Part shown: one piece after another, positions 1-6,599 of the stretch
Layout of the letters: each line of letters opens with the position of its first letter
Numbering within the stretch: the first letter of the stretch is position 1
DNA from: DATAFT01 sp035544635
GTDB lineage: Bacteria; Acidobacteriota; Thermoanaerobaculia; Multivoradales; Multivoraceae
Direction: 5' to 3'
Assembly: GCA_035544635.1 (NCBI GenBank)
Contig: DATKDQ010000059.1
Coordinates: 1-9,044 of the forward strand
DNA length: 9,044 nucleotides
Notes under the pieces: generated by a model
Databases searched by the model: none
Told to the model about the DNA's origin: nothing
Seen by the model: only the letters and a program-made list of their open reading frames with translations
Program-made: the position numbers and the translations under genes

Positions 1-1
1 G

Positions 2-211
2 ACACTGGTCCTGCCGCGACAGAATGAGCGCGACCTCCGCGAGGTCCCTCCGGCCGTGCGCCGCGACCTCCGCTTCCGCTTCGTCGATCACATGGCGGAG
101 CTGCTGGAGGTCGCCCTCATCCCGGCACCGGCCGCCGATCCGGCACCTCTCGAGCCAGCGGATCCGCGGAACGCGCCGCGCCCCGGATCGGAACCGCCAA
201 GTGGCGCCTAG
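2..211 (+). CDS. lon: Lon protease, C-terminal end (partial, 5' cut by window)
   Basis: The frame starting at base 2 is open for 69 codons and ends at TAG 209-211. It reads TLVLPRQNERDLREVPPAVR and then FRFVDHMAELLEVALI. This is the typical end of the Lon proteolytic domain: the 'ILPRxNEKDLxxVPxxV' strand and helix, then 'FVxxMxEVLxxAL'. Lon is the cytosolic ATP-dependent serine protease that degrades misfolded and regulatory proteins; its catalytic Ser-Lys dyad lies upstream of the window. After the usual end point there is an extra tail of about 28 residues rich in Pro and Ala, which looks disordered. The stop codon overlaps the ribosome binding site of thiL, so the two genes are probably co-transcribed. 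The identification rests on a short segment, but the motif string is characteristic. Confidence 0.87.
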   Translation, partial: TLVLPRQNERDLREVPPAVRRDLRFRFVDHMAELLEVALIPAPAADPAPLEPADPRNAPRPGSEPPSGA

Positions 212-216
212 GAGGG
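210..216 (+). promoter_or_regulatory. Ribosome binding site of thiL, overlapping the lon stop codon
   Basis: AGGAGGG at 210-216 is a near-perfect Shine-Dalgarno sequence 10 nt before ATG 227. It shares two bases with the lon TAG. It fixes the thiL start at 227, because no ATG, GTG or TTG occurs in that frame between 227 and the conserved part of the protein. Confidence 0.7.
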
Positions 217-226
217 TGTCCGAGTA

Positions 227-1396
227 ATGCAGGTCAGCGTTTCGGAGCACGGGAGCCCGTCCGTCCGCGGACGGGCGACGCGCGCCGTCCGCGGCGCCAA
301 ACAGCATCTAGCCGGAGGATCGTGCTACCCAGCACGCTCCGGAGGCTCGCCGCCGACCGCTCCGGAGGAGCGAAAGAGCGCCCGGCGGGAGACCGAGCGG
401 ACGCTCGTCTCCTGGCTGGCCGCGCGGCCCGAGACCGCCGGGCTCCTGGGCGACGACGCGGCGATGCTGCCGCCGCGCTCCCACCACGTCGTCACGGTCG
501 ACTTCCAGATCGCCGGAGTCCACTTCCCGAAGGGCCTCGACGCCGCCGTCCTCGCCCGGCGGCTCCTCGCCGTGAACCTCTCGGACCTCGCGGCGATGGG
601 GGCGCGTCCGGTACACGCTTTCCTCGCGCTGGCGGCGCCGCCCGGGTTCGCGCACCGTCGCTTCTTCTCGAGCCTCCTGCGCGAGGCCTCGCGCCGCGGG
701 CTGACGCTGGCCGGCGGCGACCTCGCCGCCGCGGCCGAGGTCCACGCCAGCCTGAACCTGATCGGCGAACGCTGGCCCGGTGCGCGACGGTGGCTCCGGA
801 GGTCCGAAGCGCGCCCGGGCGACGCCATCTACCTGGGCGGCACGGTCGGCGAGTCGGCGCTGGGGCTCGAGCTGGTGCGGCGCGGAGCGCGCGCCGGCAT
901 GCGGGGAGTCGTCCTGCCGCGCCTGCCGAAGCTCCGGGCGAATCTCGATCGCGCGGCGCGGCGGGCCGTGCGCCGCCATCTCCTGCCGCAGGCGCAGCTG
1001 GAGCTCGGCGCCTGGCTCTCGCGCCGGCCCCGGGGGGCGGCGATCGACGTGTCGGACGGCGTGGCACGCGACCTCCACCGGCTGTGCGCGGAGAGCGCCG
1101 TGGGCGCAGTGATCGAGGCCGAGCGCCTCCCCCGAGCGCCCGGATTCGCGTCGTTGGCGGAGCGGCTGGGACTCGATCCGCTGGCGCTTCAGCTCGGCGG
1201 CGGCGAGGACTACGTCCTGCTGTTCACACTTCCCGAAGGCGCCGCGCCGGACGCGCGGTTCGGCTGCCGCGCCGTCGGCCGCATCGAGTCGGGCCGAAGC
1301 GTGAGGGTCGTCGACGCCGAAGGGCGAGCCGCGCCGCTCGCGGACCTGGGATGGGATCACCTGGCTGCGCGCGCGCCAGGCGCGGCGGATCGCTAG
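227..1396 (+). CDS. thiL: Thiamine-monophosphate kinase with an unusual N-terminal extension
   Basis: ThiL phosphorylates thiamine monophosphate with ATP to thiamine diphosphate, the last cytosolic step of vitamin B1 cofactor synthesis. Family motifs are in order: LGDDAA (residues 74-79, Mg/ATP binding), DFQIAGVHF (92-100), NLSDLAAMGA (117-126), GGD (163-165), IDVSDGVARDL (273-283) and GGGEDYVLLFT (324-334). It is 389 aa. In E. coli ThiL the GDD motif is near residue 28, whereas here it is at 75, an extension of about 47 residues. Codons 18-41 lie in a repeated palindromic element (279-349). The start at 227 is supported by a strong ribosome binding site and by the lack of any later in-frame start codon before residue 65. 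The gene sits 15 nt after lon. The function is clear; whether the extension is translated and retained is not known. Confidence 0.93.
   Translation: MQVSVSEHGSPSVRGRATRAVRGAKQHLAGGSCYPARSGGSPPTAPEERKSARRETERTLVSWLAARPETAGLLGDDAAMLPPRSHHVVTVDFQIAGVHFPKGLDAAVLARRLLAVNLSDLAAMGARPVHAFLALAAPPGFAHRRFFSSLLREASRRGLTLAGGDLAAAAEVHASLNLIGERWPGARRWLRRSEARPGDAIYLGGTVGESALGLELVRRGARAGMRGVVLPRLPKLRANLDRAARRAVRRHLLPQAQLELGAWLSRRPRGAAIDVSDGVARDLHRLCAESAVGAVIEAERLPRAPGFASLAERLGLDPLALQLGGGEDYVLLFTLPEGAAPDARFGCRAVGRIESGRSVRVVDAEGRAAPLADLGWDHLAARAPGAADR
255..276 (+). repeat. Perfect hairpin, 9-bp stem with TCCG loop, in the thiL 5' end
   Basis: GCCCGTCCG (255-263) pairs fully with CGGACGGGC (268-276) around a TCCG loop. 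It lies directly before the dispersed element, whose first hairpin has the same TCCG loop. It has no T-run, so it is not a classic intrinsic terminator. Copy 2 of the element has no counterpart of it. Confidence 0.6.
279..349 (+). repeat. Dispersed palindromic element, copy 1 (inside thiL 5' end)
   Basis: This 71-nt stretch matches 8630-8697 in the same orientation. The first 23 nt (279-301) are identical and contain hairpin GCGCCG-TCCG-CGGCGC (282-297). After AAACAGCAT comes an imperfect hairpin at 308-349: lower stem CTAGCC/GGCTCG (one mismatch), symmetric internal loop GGA (314-316) opposite GGA (341-343), upper stem GGATCGTGCT/AGCACGCTCC (one mismatch), and loop ACCC (327-330). Differences from copy 2 occur in matched positions of the two arms. 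It encodes thiL residues 18-41 in frame without a stop. A related 15-nt hairpin, CGCTCC-GGA-GGAGCG, follows at 358-372 and repeats an 11-nt string found at 335-345. Confidence 0.8.
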
Positions 1397-1467
1397 CCGG
1401 CCGCGGCTCGAACCGGAGAGCGCCGACCGAGTGACCGGCGGGAACGGGCTCCACGATCGCCGCCCGA

Positions 1468-2169
1468 TCAGCGCTCGAGCCTGATCCGAAACGGCCGGCG
1501 CAGCGTCTTCTTCAGGTCGCGCAGCTGCCGCGCGAGATCGCGCTGGCCGCGCTCGAGCCGCGCCAACTGACGGGCGACCGAGGGCGCACCGACCGCGGAT
1601 CGCTCACCACCGCGTCGGCCGTACCGGCTCTGCTCGCGCAGCTCTCGGAACACCGCAACCGCCTCCGGATGGAACCGGCGCTTGCGACCGGTCCCGGCGT
1701 GCGGCAGGCGGCCGAGGTGCAGCCTCACGTAGCGCAGGAGCGTCGGATAGGAGATGCCGGTCATCTGACCGATCTGGACCAGAGACAGGAGCGACTCGCG
1801 GTTGCCCCCGACCGTCCGCACTGCCCTTCGGGTGCCGGCACCTCCCTTGCGACGGACTCCTCGGCTCGTCGCGCCCGGCCTCCCGGTGCGCCGTTTCCCG
1901 GCGGCCCGGGCCGCCGCGCTCCCCTTCGCGGCGCCCTCCGCCGCCTCCGATCTTCTCCGACCGCGGCCGCGCCGGGCCATGCCCTCCTGCTTCAGGGTCT
2001 CGAAGACGACGAGCGCCGACTCCGGAAACCGCTGACGCCGTCCCTCGCCCTGCGACGGAATGCGATCGGCGTGGAGAGCACGGTAGCGGCGCAGGGATGC
2101 GAGCGAGATCCCGGTCTTGCGCGAGACCTCGGCCAGGCTGTAGAGCTTCTCGGTTCGACGCTTTGCCAC
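1468..2169 (-). CDS. Protein with two MerR-like helix-turn-helix domains and a C-terminal coiled coil
   Basis: The likely start is GTG 2169, preceded by GGGAG at 7 nt. A TTG at 2190 overlapping the peroxiredoxin stop is the alternative. This gives 233 aa. Residues 8-62 and 125-182 are two copies of a MerR-like winged HTH. Both contain a KTGIS or MTGIS turn, an L-RY helix, an LH-x-x-R-[IL]-P segment and a G-x-GR-x-x-RF wing, followed by an [AV]VF-x-x-L helix. The linker (about 63-122) is very rich in Arg, Lys, Ala and Gly, like a DNA-coating tail. Residues 197-225 form a heptad-like helix, a possible dimerisation segment. There is no effector domain and no cysteine. It probably binds DNA with both heads; its targets are unknown. 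It is likely co-transcribed with the peroxiredoxin gene. The frame is sound; the exact role is open. Confidence 0.75.
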   Translation of the reverse strand: MAKRRTEKLYSLAEVSRKTGISLASLRRYRALHADRIPSQGEGRRQRFPESALVVFETLKQEGMARRGRGRRRSEAAEGAAKGSAAARAAGKRRTGRPGATSRGVRRKGGAGTRRAVRTVGGNRESLLSLVQIGQMTGISYPTLLRYVRLHLGRLPHAGTGRKRRFHPEAVAVFRELREQSRYGRRGGERSAVGAPSVARQLARLERGQRDLARQLRDLKKTLRRPFRIRLER

Positions 2170-2186
2170 GCGTTCGCTCCCGCCGG

Positions 2187-2660
2187 TCAACCGATGTCGG
2201 AGAGGACGCGCTGGACCGCGGTGAAGTCCGGCAGATCGCTCGCCTTGTCCAGAACCTGCGCGTGGCGCACGACGCCGGCGCGGTCGACGACGAACGCCGC
2301 GCGCTTGGCGACGCCTTTGAGTCCCATCAGGTTCTCGTACAGTGCACCGTAGCTCGCCGACACCTCACGATTGAAGTCGGAGAGCAGCGGAAACGGGAAG
2401 CCCTCCTCCTTCGACCAGGCCTTCAGCGCGAACGGGCTGTCGACTGAGATCCCCAGCACCTGCGCGTTCAGCTTCCCGTACTCGGCGTAGGAGTCGCGGA
2501 TGGAGCACAGCTCCTTGGTGCAGACCGAGGTCCAGGCGAGCGGAAAGAACAGCAGGACGACGTTCTGCCGGCCCTGGAACGAAGACAGGCTCACCGGATC
2601 GTCGGACTGGGTACCACGAAGCGCGAAGTCTGGCGCGGGCTCTCCGACACGGATCGACAT
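2187..2660 (-). CDS. Peroxiredoxin of the AhpE/BCP group
   Basis: This 157-residue thioredoxin-fold peroxidase reduces hydrogen peroxide and organic hydroperoxides in the cytosol. The active site is P40-L-A-W-T44-S-V-C47, the Pxxx(T/S)xxC signature with peroxidatic Cys47. A second cysteine at residue 52, five positions later, matches the resolving Cys spacing of E. coli BCP. The rest (FPLLSDF, SxxYG, AAFVVDRAGVVRHAQV) resembles mycobacterial AhpE. The catalytic Arg candidates lie in the second half (for example KRAAFVVDR). The start ATG 2658-2660 has GGGAGG 6 nt upstream. The 3' end overlaps or closely precedes the double-HTH gene, which suggests an operon. Subfamily naming between AhpE and BCP/PrxQ is uncertain; the peroxiredoxin assignment is firm. 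Confidence 0.92.
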   Translation of the reverse strand: MSIRVGEPAPDFALRGTQSDDPVSLSSFQGRQNVVLLFFPLAWTSVCTKELCSIRDSYAEYGKLNAQVLGISVDSPFALKAWSKEEGFPFPLLSDFNREVSASYGALYENLMGLKGVAKRAAFVVDRAGVVRHAQVLDKASDLPDFTAVQRVLSDIG

Positions 2661-2708
2661 TGCGAACCTCCCTGGACGTTTTCGGCGCGGAGCGAAAGAG
2701 AGGCGACG

Positions 2709-2775
2709 CGGGCGGTAGGACGCCCGACCGGCGGCGGCGCCGGCTTCGCGTCACGGCTCTCGCGCCGCGAGGCGC
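2709..2775. repeat. Three GC-rich hairpins in a row between the pilin and peroxiredoxin genes
   Basis: In the 119-nt gap three short perfect stems follow each other: CGGGCG/CGCCCG (2709-2714 with 2721-2726), CCGGCG/CGCCGG (2728-2733 with 2738-2743) and GCGCC/GGCGC (2762-2766 with 2771-2775). They lie downstream of the pilin stop on the - strand and could end or protect the pilin mRNA. None has a T-run, and such stems are common by chance at this GC content. Confidence 0.3.
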
Positions 2776-2779
2776 AAGA

Positions 2780-3319
2780 CTATTCCACCAGATGCCCGGC
2801 AGGCCAGCGCACGAAGTAGCCGCCCGCCCAGACGATGTCCTGGATGAAGTCGGTCGCCAAGAACGCGCCCGGAGTGTACTCGTCGCTGACCTGGAACTCC
2901 CCATCGGCGCCGGTCGACCGGACGCCGATGGGGACGGTGTCGTTGGGATCGGCGGTGGCACCGTACTCGTAGTTGTTCCCCCAGGCGTCCTTCTGCGGGA
3001 TGAACGCGGCGTAGTCGGGCACCAGGATCTCTTCGAGCTGCCCGTAGCCCTGGACAGTGAACAGGTCGCTCCAGTCGAGCAGGTTGGCGCTGGCTCCCGC
3101 GGCGCCGGCGGCCACCTGATCGGTGACCCAGGAGAACCAGGCGGTGCCGGTGAGCCGGATGTCGGTCATCGTGCGCTTCTGCTTCGACTTGTTGAGCGCC
3201 TCGAGCAGGTTGGGGATCAAGAGCGCGGCGATGATGCCGATGATGGCCACGACGATGAGCAGCTCGAGCAGGGTGAACCCTCCTCGAGCACGCAGTAGAC
3301 CACGCTCAACCCCTCTCAT
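2780..3319 (-). CDS. Type IV pilin / type II pseudopilin-like protein
   Basis: This 179-residue prepilin has a 14-residue basic leader (MRGVERGLLRARGG), then F15-T-L-L-E19 at the start of the mature protein. Cleavage after Gly14 by a PilD-type peptidase is expected, and the +5 Glu is present. Residues 17-37 form the hydrophobic N-terminal helix (LIVVAIIGIIAALLIPNLL), followed by the amphipathic KSKQKRTMTDIR stretch. The C-terminal part has an AWGNNYEYG segment (112-120) and STGADGEF (135-142), which resemble the calcium-site loops of GspG-type pseudopilins. No Cys pair is present. Start ATG 3317-3319 is chosen for the normal leader length and the upstream GAGAGGGG; an in-frame ATG at 3433 would give an implausible 52-residue leader. 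It probably builds a surface pilus or secretion pseudopilus. It lies directly downstream of a sigma-54 activator gene and has its own candidate sigma-54 promoter. Confidence 0.88.
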   Translation of the reverse strand: MRGVERGLLRARGGFTLLELLIVVAIIGIIAALLIPNLLEALNKSKQKRTMTDIRLTGTAWFSWVTDQVAAGAAGASANLLDWSDLFTVQGYGQLEEILVPDYAAFIPQKDAWGNNYEYGATADPNDTVPIGVRSTGADGEFQVSDEYTPGAFLATDFIQDIVWAGGYFVRWPAGHLVE

Positions 3320-3334
3320 GGACACCCCTCTCTG

Positions 3335-3350
3335 AGCAACGAGCGTACCA
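3335..3350 (-). promoter_or_regulatory. Sigma-54 (-24/-12) promoter candidate for the pilin gene
   Basis: On the - strand the sequence TGGTACGCTCGTTGCT fits the consensus TGGCACG-N4-TTGCW with one mismatch. GG and GC are exactly 10 nt apart. It sits between a sigma-54 activator gene and a pilin gene, a classic context (compare PilR and pilA). The predicted transcript start, about 3324, is only about 5 nt before the chosen ATG, so the purine-rich ribosome binding site would not be transcribed. That is a tension with the start choice. Confidence 0.6.
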
Positions 3351-3394
3351 GGTCGAGCACGAGAATATCGACCTCGCGTCCCCCTCATGCGAGG
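3350..3394. promoter_or_regulatory. Two overlapping inverted repeats, each with an 11-nt spacer, upstream of the sigma-54 promoter
   Basis: AGGTCGA (3350-3356) is the exact reverse complement of TCGACCT (3368-3374). CCTCGC (3372-3377) is the exact reverse complement of GCGAGG (3389-3394). Both pairs are separated by 11 nt. They abut the -24 element and could be sites for the activator or another dimeric regulator. No binding motif is known to me for them. Confidence 0.4.
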
Positions 3395-3451
3395 AGATTG
3401 CGCTCTGGCTGTGCCGGAGCGGGTTCGGCTCATGACAGTTCTTGACCAGCG

Positions 3452-6400
3452 CTACGACAATCCATGGCGGCGACCGGGGTTCCGCGAGCGTGGACGGTCG
3501 CGGCGCGGTACGGCCGCGAGCGCCCCCTCCGCCAGGCCCATCGCGGTGCCGGCTCCGGGCTCGAGACCGAGCCGTCGAACGAGATAGGAGACGGCCTGCG
3601 GGGTGATGCCGAGACGCCTCGCCGCCTCGGCGCGCCGCCCACCCGCCGCGGCGAGCGCGGCACCGAGCAGGCGGCGCCGCTCCGCATCGAGCGCGGCGTG
3701 GTAGGAGGCGCAGCGGCCCTCCGGCCGGGGCAGCTCGAGGTCGCGCGCATGGAGCACGCCATCGCCCTCGTGAACGGTCGCGGCGACCTGCACCACGCTC
3801 CGCAGCTCGCGCACGTTGCCCGGCCAGGGGCAGGCGAGCAGCCCGGCCTCGGCGTCCGGGGCCAGGCGCAGCGCCCCGCCGTGCTCGGCGAGGAAGTGGC
3901 GCCCCAGGAGCAGCACGTCGTCCCCCCGCTCCCGCAGCGGCGGCAGTGTGACCGTGGCGACGTTGAGCCGGTAGTAGAGATCGCGGCGGAACTCTCCTCG
4001 CTCCACCAGGGACGCCAGGTCGCGGTGGGTGGCCGCCACCACCCTGACGTCGACCGTCCGCGCCTTGCTCTCTCCGACGCGCCGCACCTCCTGCTCCTGC
4101 AGCACGCGCAGCAGGGCTCCCTGCGCCGCGAGCGGCAGATCGCCGATCTCGTCGAGGAAGACGACGCCACCCTCCGCCGTCTCGAAGACTCCGGCGCGAT
4201 CGCGGTCGGCGCCCGTGAAGGCTCCGCGCGCGTGACCGAAGAGCTCGGAGAGGAGGAGACTCTCCGACAGCGCGGCGCAGTTCACCGCGAGCAACGGTCG
4301 CTCGCGCCTCGACGACGCGCGGTGGAGCCGCTTCGCGGCCAGCTCCTTGCCGGTCCCGGTCTCGCCGAGAACGAGCACCGGCACCTCGCCGCGCGCGAGG
4401 CGATCGATTCGCTCCAGCGCGTCGAGCAGCGCGCGGCTCCTACCCACCATCCCGCCCCGCGCTTCGACCTGGGCGCGAAGCCCGCGGCCGTCGGCGATCG
4501 CGGCGGGCGAGCGGCCCGAGGGCGCGACCTGGCGCGCCAGGCGATCGCGCACGAGAGCCAGGAGTGCGCGCAGGTCTTCGCGCACGGGCTCTTCGCACCG
4601 CAGGACGAGTTGTCCGGCGGTGACGGCGGTCACCACCTCGGCCCGGCCACCCGGCCCCCCGACGAGGCGATCTGTGGACCCGTCTCCGGCGATCCACGTC
4701 AGCTCGACCTCGGAGTAGCCCGCGTCCCGAAACAGCCGCGCAATGTCCAGGCGGCCGGGTGAGGGCTCTGCGAGGAAGCGGCACGCCGCGCTCCACGGTC
4801 GGGCGGCGTCCGCCATCAGGCGGGCGGCCAGCGCTTCGGCGCCGCAGCGCGACAGCACGTCGGAAGCCTCGCGGCGATCCCGCTCGAGAGGCCGTCCTCC
4901 GATGAGCACCGCGTCGACCACGAGCCGCGCGCGGCGGAAGCCGTCGAGGCCCGGGGCGAGTCGGGCGAGATCGACCGCGCCGTCCTCGAGCAGCCGCCGC
5001 CATGCCCCTTCCCGACCGAGGCGCCTCGCAGCCTCGAGCGCGCGGTCGCGGCGACCGGCGAGCGCCCACACCGCCGCGCGCTCCTCGGGGTCGAGCACGG
5101 CGATCGCGCTGGATGGGGCGGCGCCGAGCCGGCCCGCCGCTTCGCCGCGCCTGCCCGCCCACCCCAGAGCGCGCGCCGCGAGGATCCCGATCTCCCCCGT
5201 GACGCGCGCCAAACCGCTTCGCGGCGGACGATCGAGGATGGCGGCGGCGCGGGTCGCGACCCGCTCTGCGTGCCCGCGTCCGAGCTCCAGCCGGAGCGCC
5301 AGCACCTCGGCCTCGAGCTCGCGCCGTCGATCGCCGGCCGTCCGCGCCTGATCGCGCAGGCACGCGGCCGCCTCTTCGGCGCCGTGGAGCGCGCCACGGC
5401 GCACGCGCGCCCCGACGAGCGACGCGGCGGCGCGCCACAGATCGACCGGATGGTCGCCTCTCCGCGCTTGTCGCAGCGCGTGGCCGAAGGCCCGCTCGGC
5501 GCTCTCGGCTCCCACCGCCGCGCGGCCGCGGCCGACCTCGAGCCAGAGCCGCGCGCGCTCCGCCGGCGGGCGCTCGCGATCCCGCAGCGCGGTGGCCGCC
5601 CGGCGGATCATGGCGACGGGATCGAGCTCCGCGGCGCCGCTCTCTTGCTCCACCCACGACCGCAGGCGCCGCGCCTCCTCGAGAGCCTCCCCCCCGGCGC
5701 ACCGCTCGGCGAACGCAGCCCACTCCGCCGCGCGCCGCCAACGACTCAGGTAGAGGAGCGCCTCGATCGCCAGCCGTGCCACCCGCACTCGCGTATCGGG
5801 GTCGAGCCCGGCGCGGCGAAGTCGCCCGGCTTCGAGCGCCGCCGCGTGCCAGCGGCCGAGCCGGCACGACGCCTCGAGACGCCCGAGATCGTGGTCCGCG
5901 TGCCGCCGCTGGTGCCCGGCGCCGACGACCAGCCGCGGCGAGGAGGCTGCCGACCGCGGCTCGCGCACCTCGTCCGCCGACTCCCCGCGCCAGAGCGCGA
6001 GCGCCTCGGGACCGCGCACCTGATCGAGCAGCTCGGCGAACGCCGCGGCCTGTCGCAGCGCCCGGCGACGGAAGGAGGCGCGGCCGGCCACGGCGAGCGT
6101 CTCACCCTCTTGGCCGACGACGATCCGCGCGACCAGGCTCTCGCGGTATGCGGCAAAGCTCTCGAGCCAGAGGAAGGGAGCGGAGTCCAGCACGTCGGCG
6201 ACGATCTCGTCGGCGCCCACCACGGTCACGTAAAGCGACCAGCGGCGCAGGAGACAGCGCGCGACGCGTCGCCCCTCGCCACGCCCGGGGATGCCCTCGC
6301 TCCCGAACAGGCGCCGCAGGAGAGCGAGGGCGCGAACGGACGGGTAGTCGCGTTGGCGAGCCTCTGCGCTGGCGATTCTCACCGCGACCAGCCGCCCGCC

Positions 6401-6598
6401 GCCCGAGACGCGGGCCTCCTCCCATCCCGCGGTGGGCCACCGTCCGAGCCTCGCCAGGTGCGCGTCGAGCGCGCAGCCCTCGAGCAGGACACCGAGCCGC
6501 TGGCGATCCGAGAGCGGCGCCGCATCGAGCGGCGCCGACGGCTGTGGATCGGTGAGGCAGGGGTGGAGGAGCTCGAATCGGAGGCTGGGCGCGGGCAA
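3452..6598 (-). CDS. Sigma-54-dependent transcription activator (TPR-like sensor, GAF-like, AAA+, Fis-type HTH)
   Basis: This 1048-residue enhancer-binding protein uses ATP to open sigma-54 RNA polymerase complexes. Residues 1-230 are an unrecognised N-terminal part. About 235-560 is an Ala/Arg/Leu-rich helical array resembling TPR repeats. About 615-690 may be a degenerate GAF domain. The AAA+ core spans about 716-945: Walker A GETGTGKE (745-752), GAFTGA loop for sigma-54 contact (792-797), Walker B VVFLDE (812-817), sensor I VVAATHRDL (853-861), arginine fingers R871 and R877 in FRRDLYYRL, and WPGNVREL (925-932). A Fis-type HTH lies at 966-1011, followed by a basic tail of 37 residues. There is no phosphoreceiver domain, so it is unlikely to be an ordinary two-component regulator; the helical array may bind a partner protein or ligand. 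It starts at TTG 6598, 1 nt after the aroA stop, with a poor ribosome binding site, so translation is probably coupled. The adjacent pilin promoter is the obvious candidate target. Confidence 0.9.
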   Translation of the reverse strand: MPAPSLRFELLHPCLTDPQPSAPLDAAPLSDRQRLGVLLEGCALDAHLARLGRWPTAGWEEARVSGGGRLVAVRIASAEARQRDYPSVRALALLRRLFGSEGIPGRGEGRRVARCLLRRWSLYVTVVGADEIVADVLDSAPFLWLESFAAYRESLVARIVVGQEGETLAVAGRASFRRRALRQAAAFAELLDQVRGPEALALWRGESADEVREPRSAASSPRLVVGAGHQRRHADHDLGRLEASCRLGRWHAAALEAGRLRRAGLDPDTRVRVARLAIEALLYLSRWRRAAEWAAFAERCAGGEALEEARRLRSWVEQESGAAELDPVAMIRRAATALRDRERPPAERARLWLEVGRGRAAVGAESAERAFGHALRQARRGDHPVDLWRAAASLVGARVRRGALHGAEEAAACLRDQARTAGDRRRELEAEVLALRLELGRGHAERVATRAAAILDRPPRSGLARVTGEIGILAARALGWAGRRGEAAGRLGAAPSSAIAVLDPEERAAVWALAGRRDRALEAARRLGREGAWRRLLEDGAVDLARLAPGLDGFRRARLVVDAVLIGGRPLERDRREASDVLSRCGAEALAARLMADAARPWSAACRFLAEPSPGRLDIARLFRDAGYSEVELTWIAGDGSTDRLVGGPGGRAEVVTAVTAGQLVLRCEEPVREDLRALLALVRDRLARQVAPSGRSPAAIADGRGLRAQVEARGGMVGRSRALLDALERIDRLARGEVPVLVLGETGTGKELAAKRLHRASSRRERPLLAVNCAALSESLLLSELFGHARGAFTGADRDRAGVFETAEGGVVFLDEIGDLPLAAQGALLRVLQEQEVRRVGESKARTVDVRVVAATHRDLASLVERGEFRRDLYYRLNVATVTLPPLRERGDDVLLLGRHFLAEHGGALRLAPDAEAGLLACPWPGNVRELRSVVQVAATVHEGDGVLHARDLELPRPEGRCASYHAALDAERRRLLGAALAAAGGRRAEAARRLGITPQAVSYLVRRLGLEPGAGTAMGLAEGALAAVPRRDRPRSRNPGRRHGLS

Positions 6599-6599
6599 G

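Noticed and set aside
322..1434. + strand frame starting with GTG inside the repeat, preceded by GGAGGA
   Set aside because: The product is Arg/Ala-rich without motifs, while the other frame encodes complete ThiL. The GGAGG is part of the hairpin.
1397..1467. Terminator between convergent thiL and the double-HTH gene
   Set aside because: No stem longer than 4-5 bp followed by a T-run is visible on either strand.
2661..2779. Promoter for the peroxiredoxin gene
   Set aside because: No convincing -35/-10 or -24/-12 pair; only GC-rich stems are seen.
3320..3433. Upstream ATG (3433) as the pilin start
   Set aside because: It would give a basic leader of about 52 residues, span the candidate promoter, and lacks the usual prepilin leader length. 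ATG 3319 fits better.
5200..5225. Possible third copy of the element (CGCGCGCCAAACCGC)
   Set aside because: Only about 10 nt resemble the element head. No hairpins follow, and it lies within the activator coding sequence.
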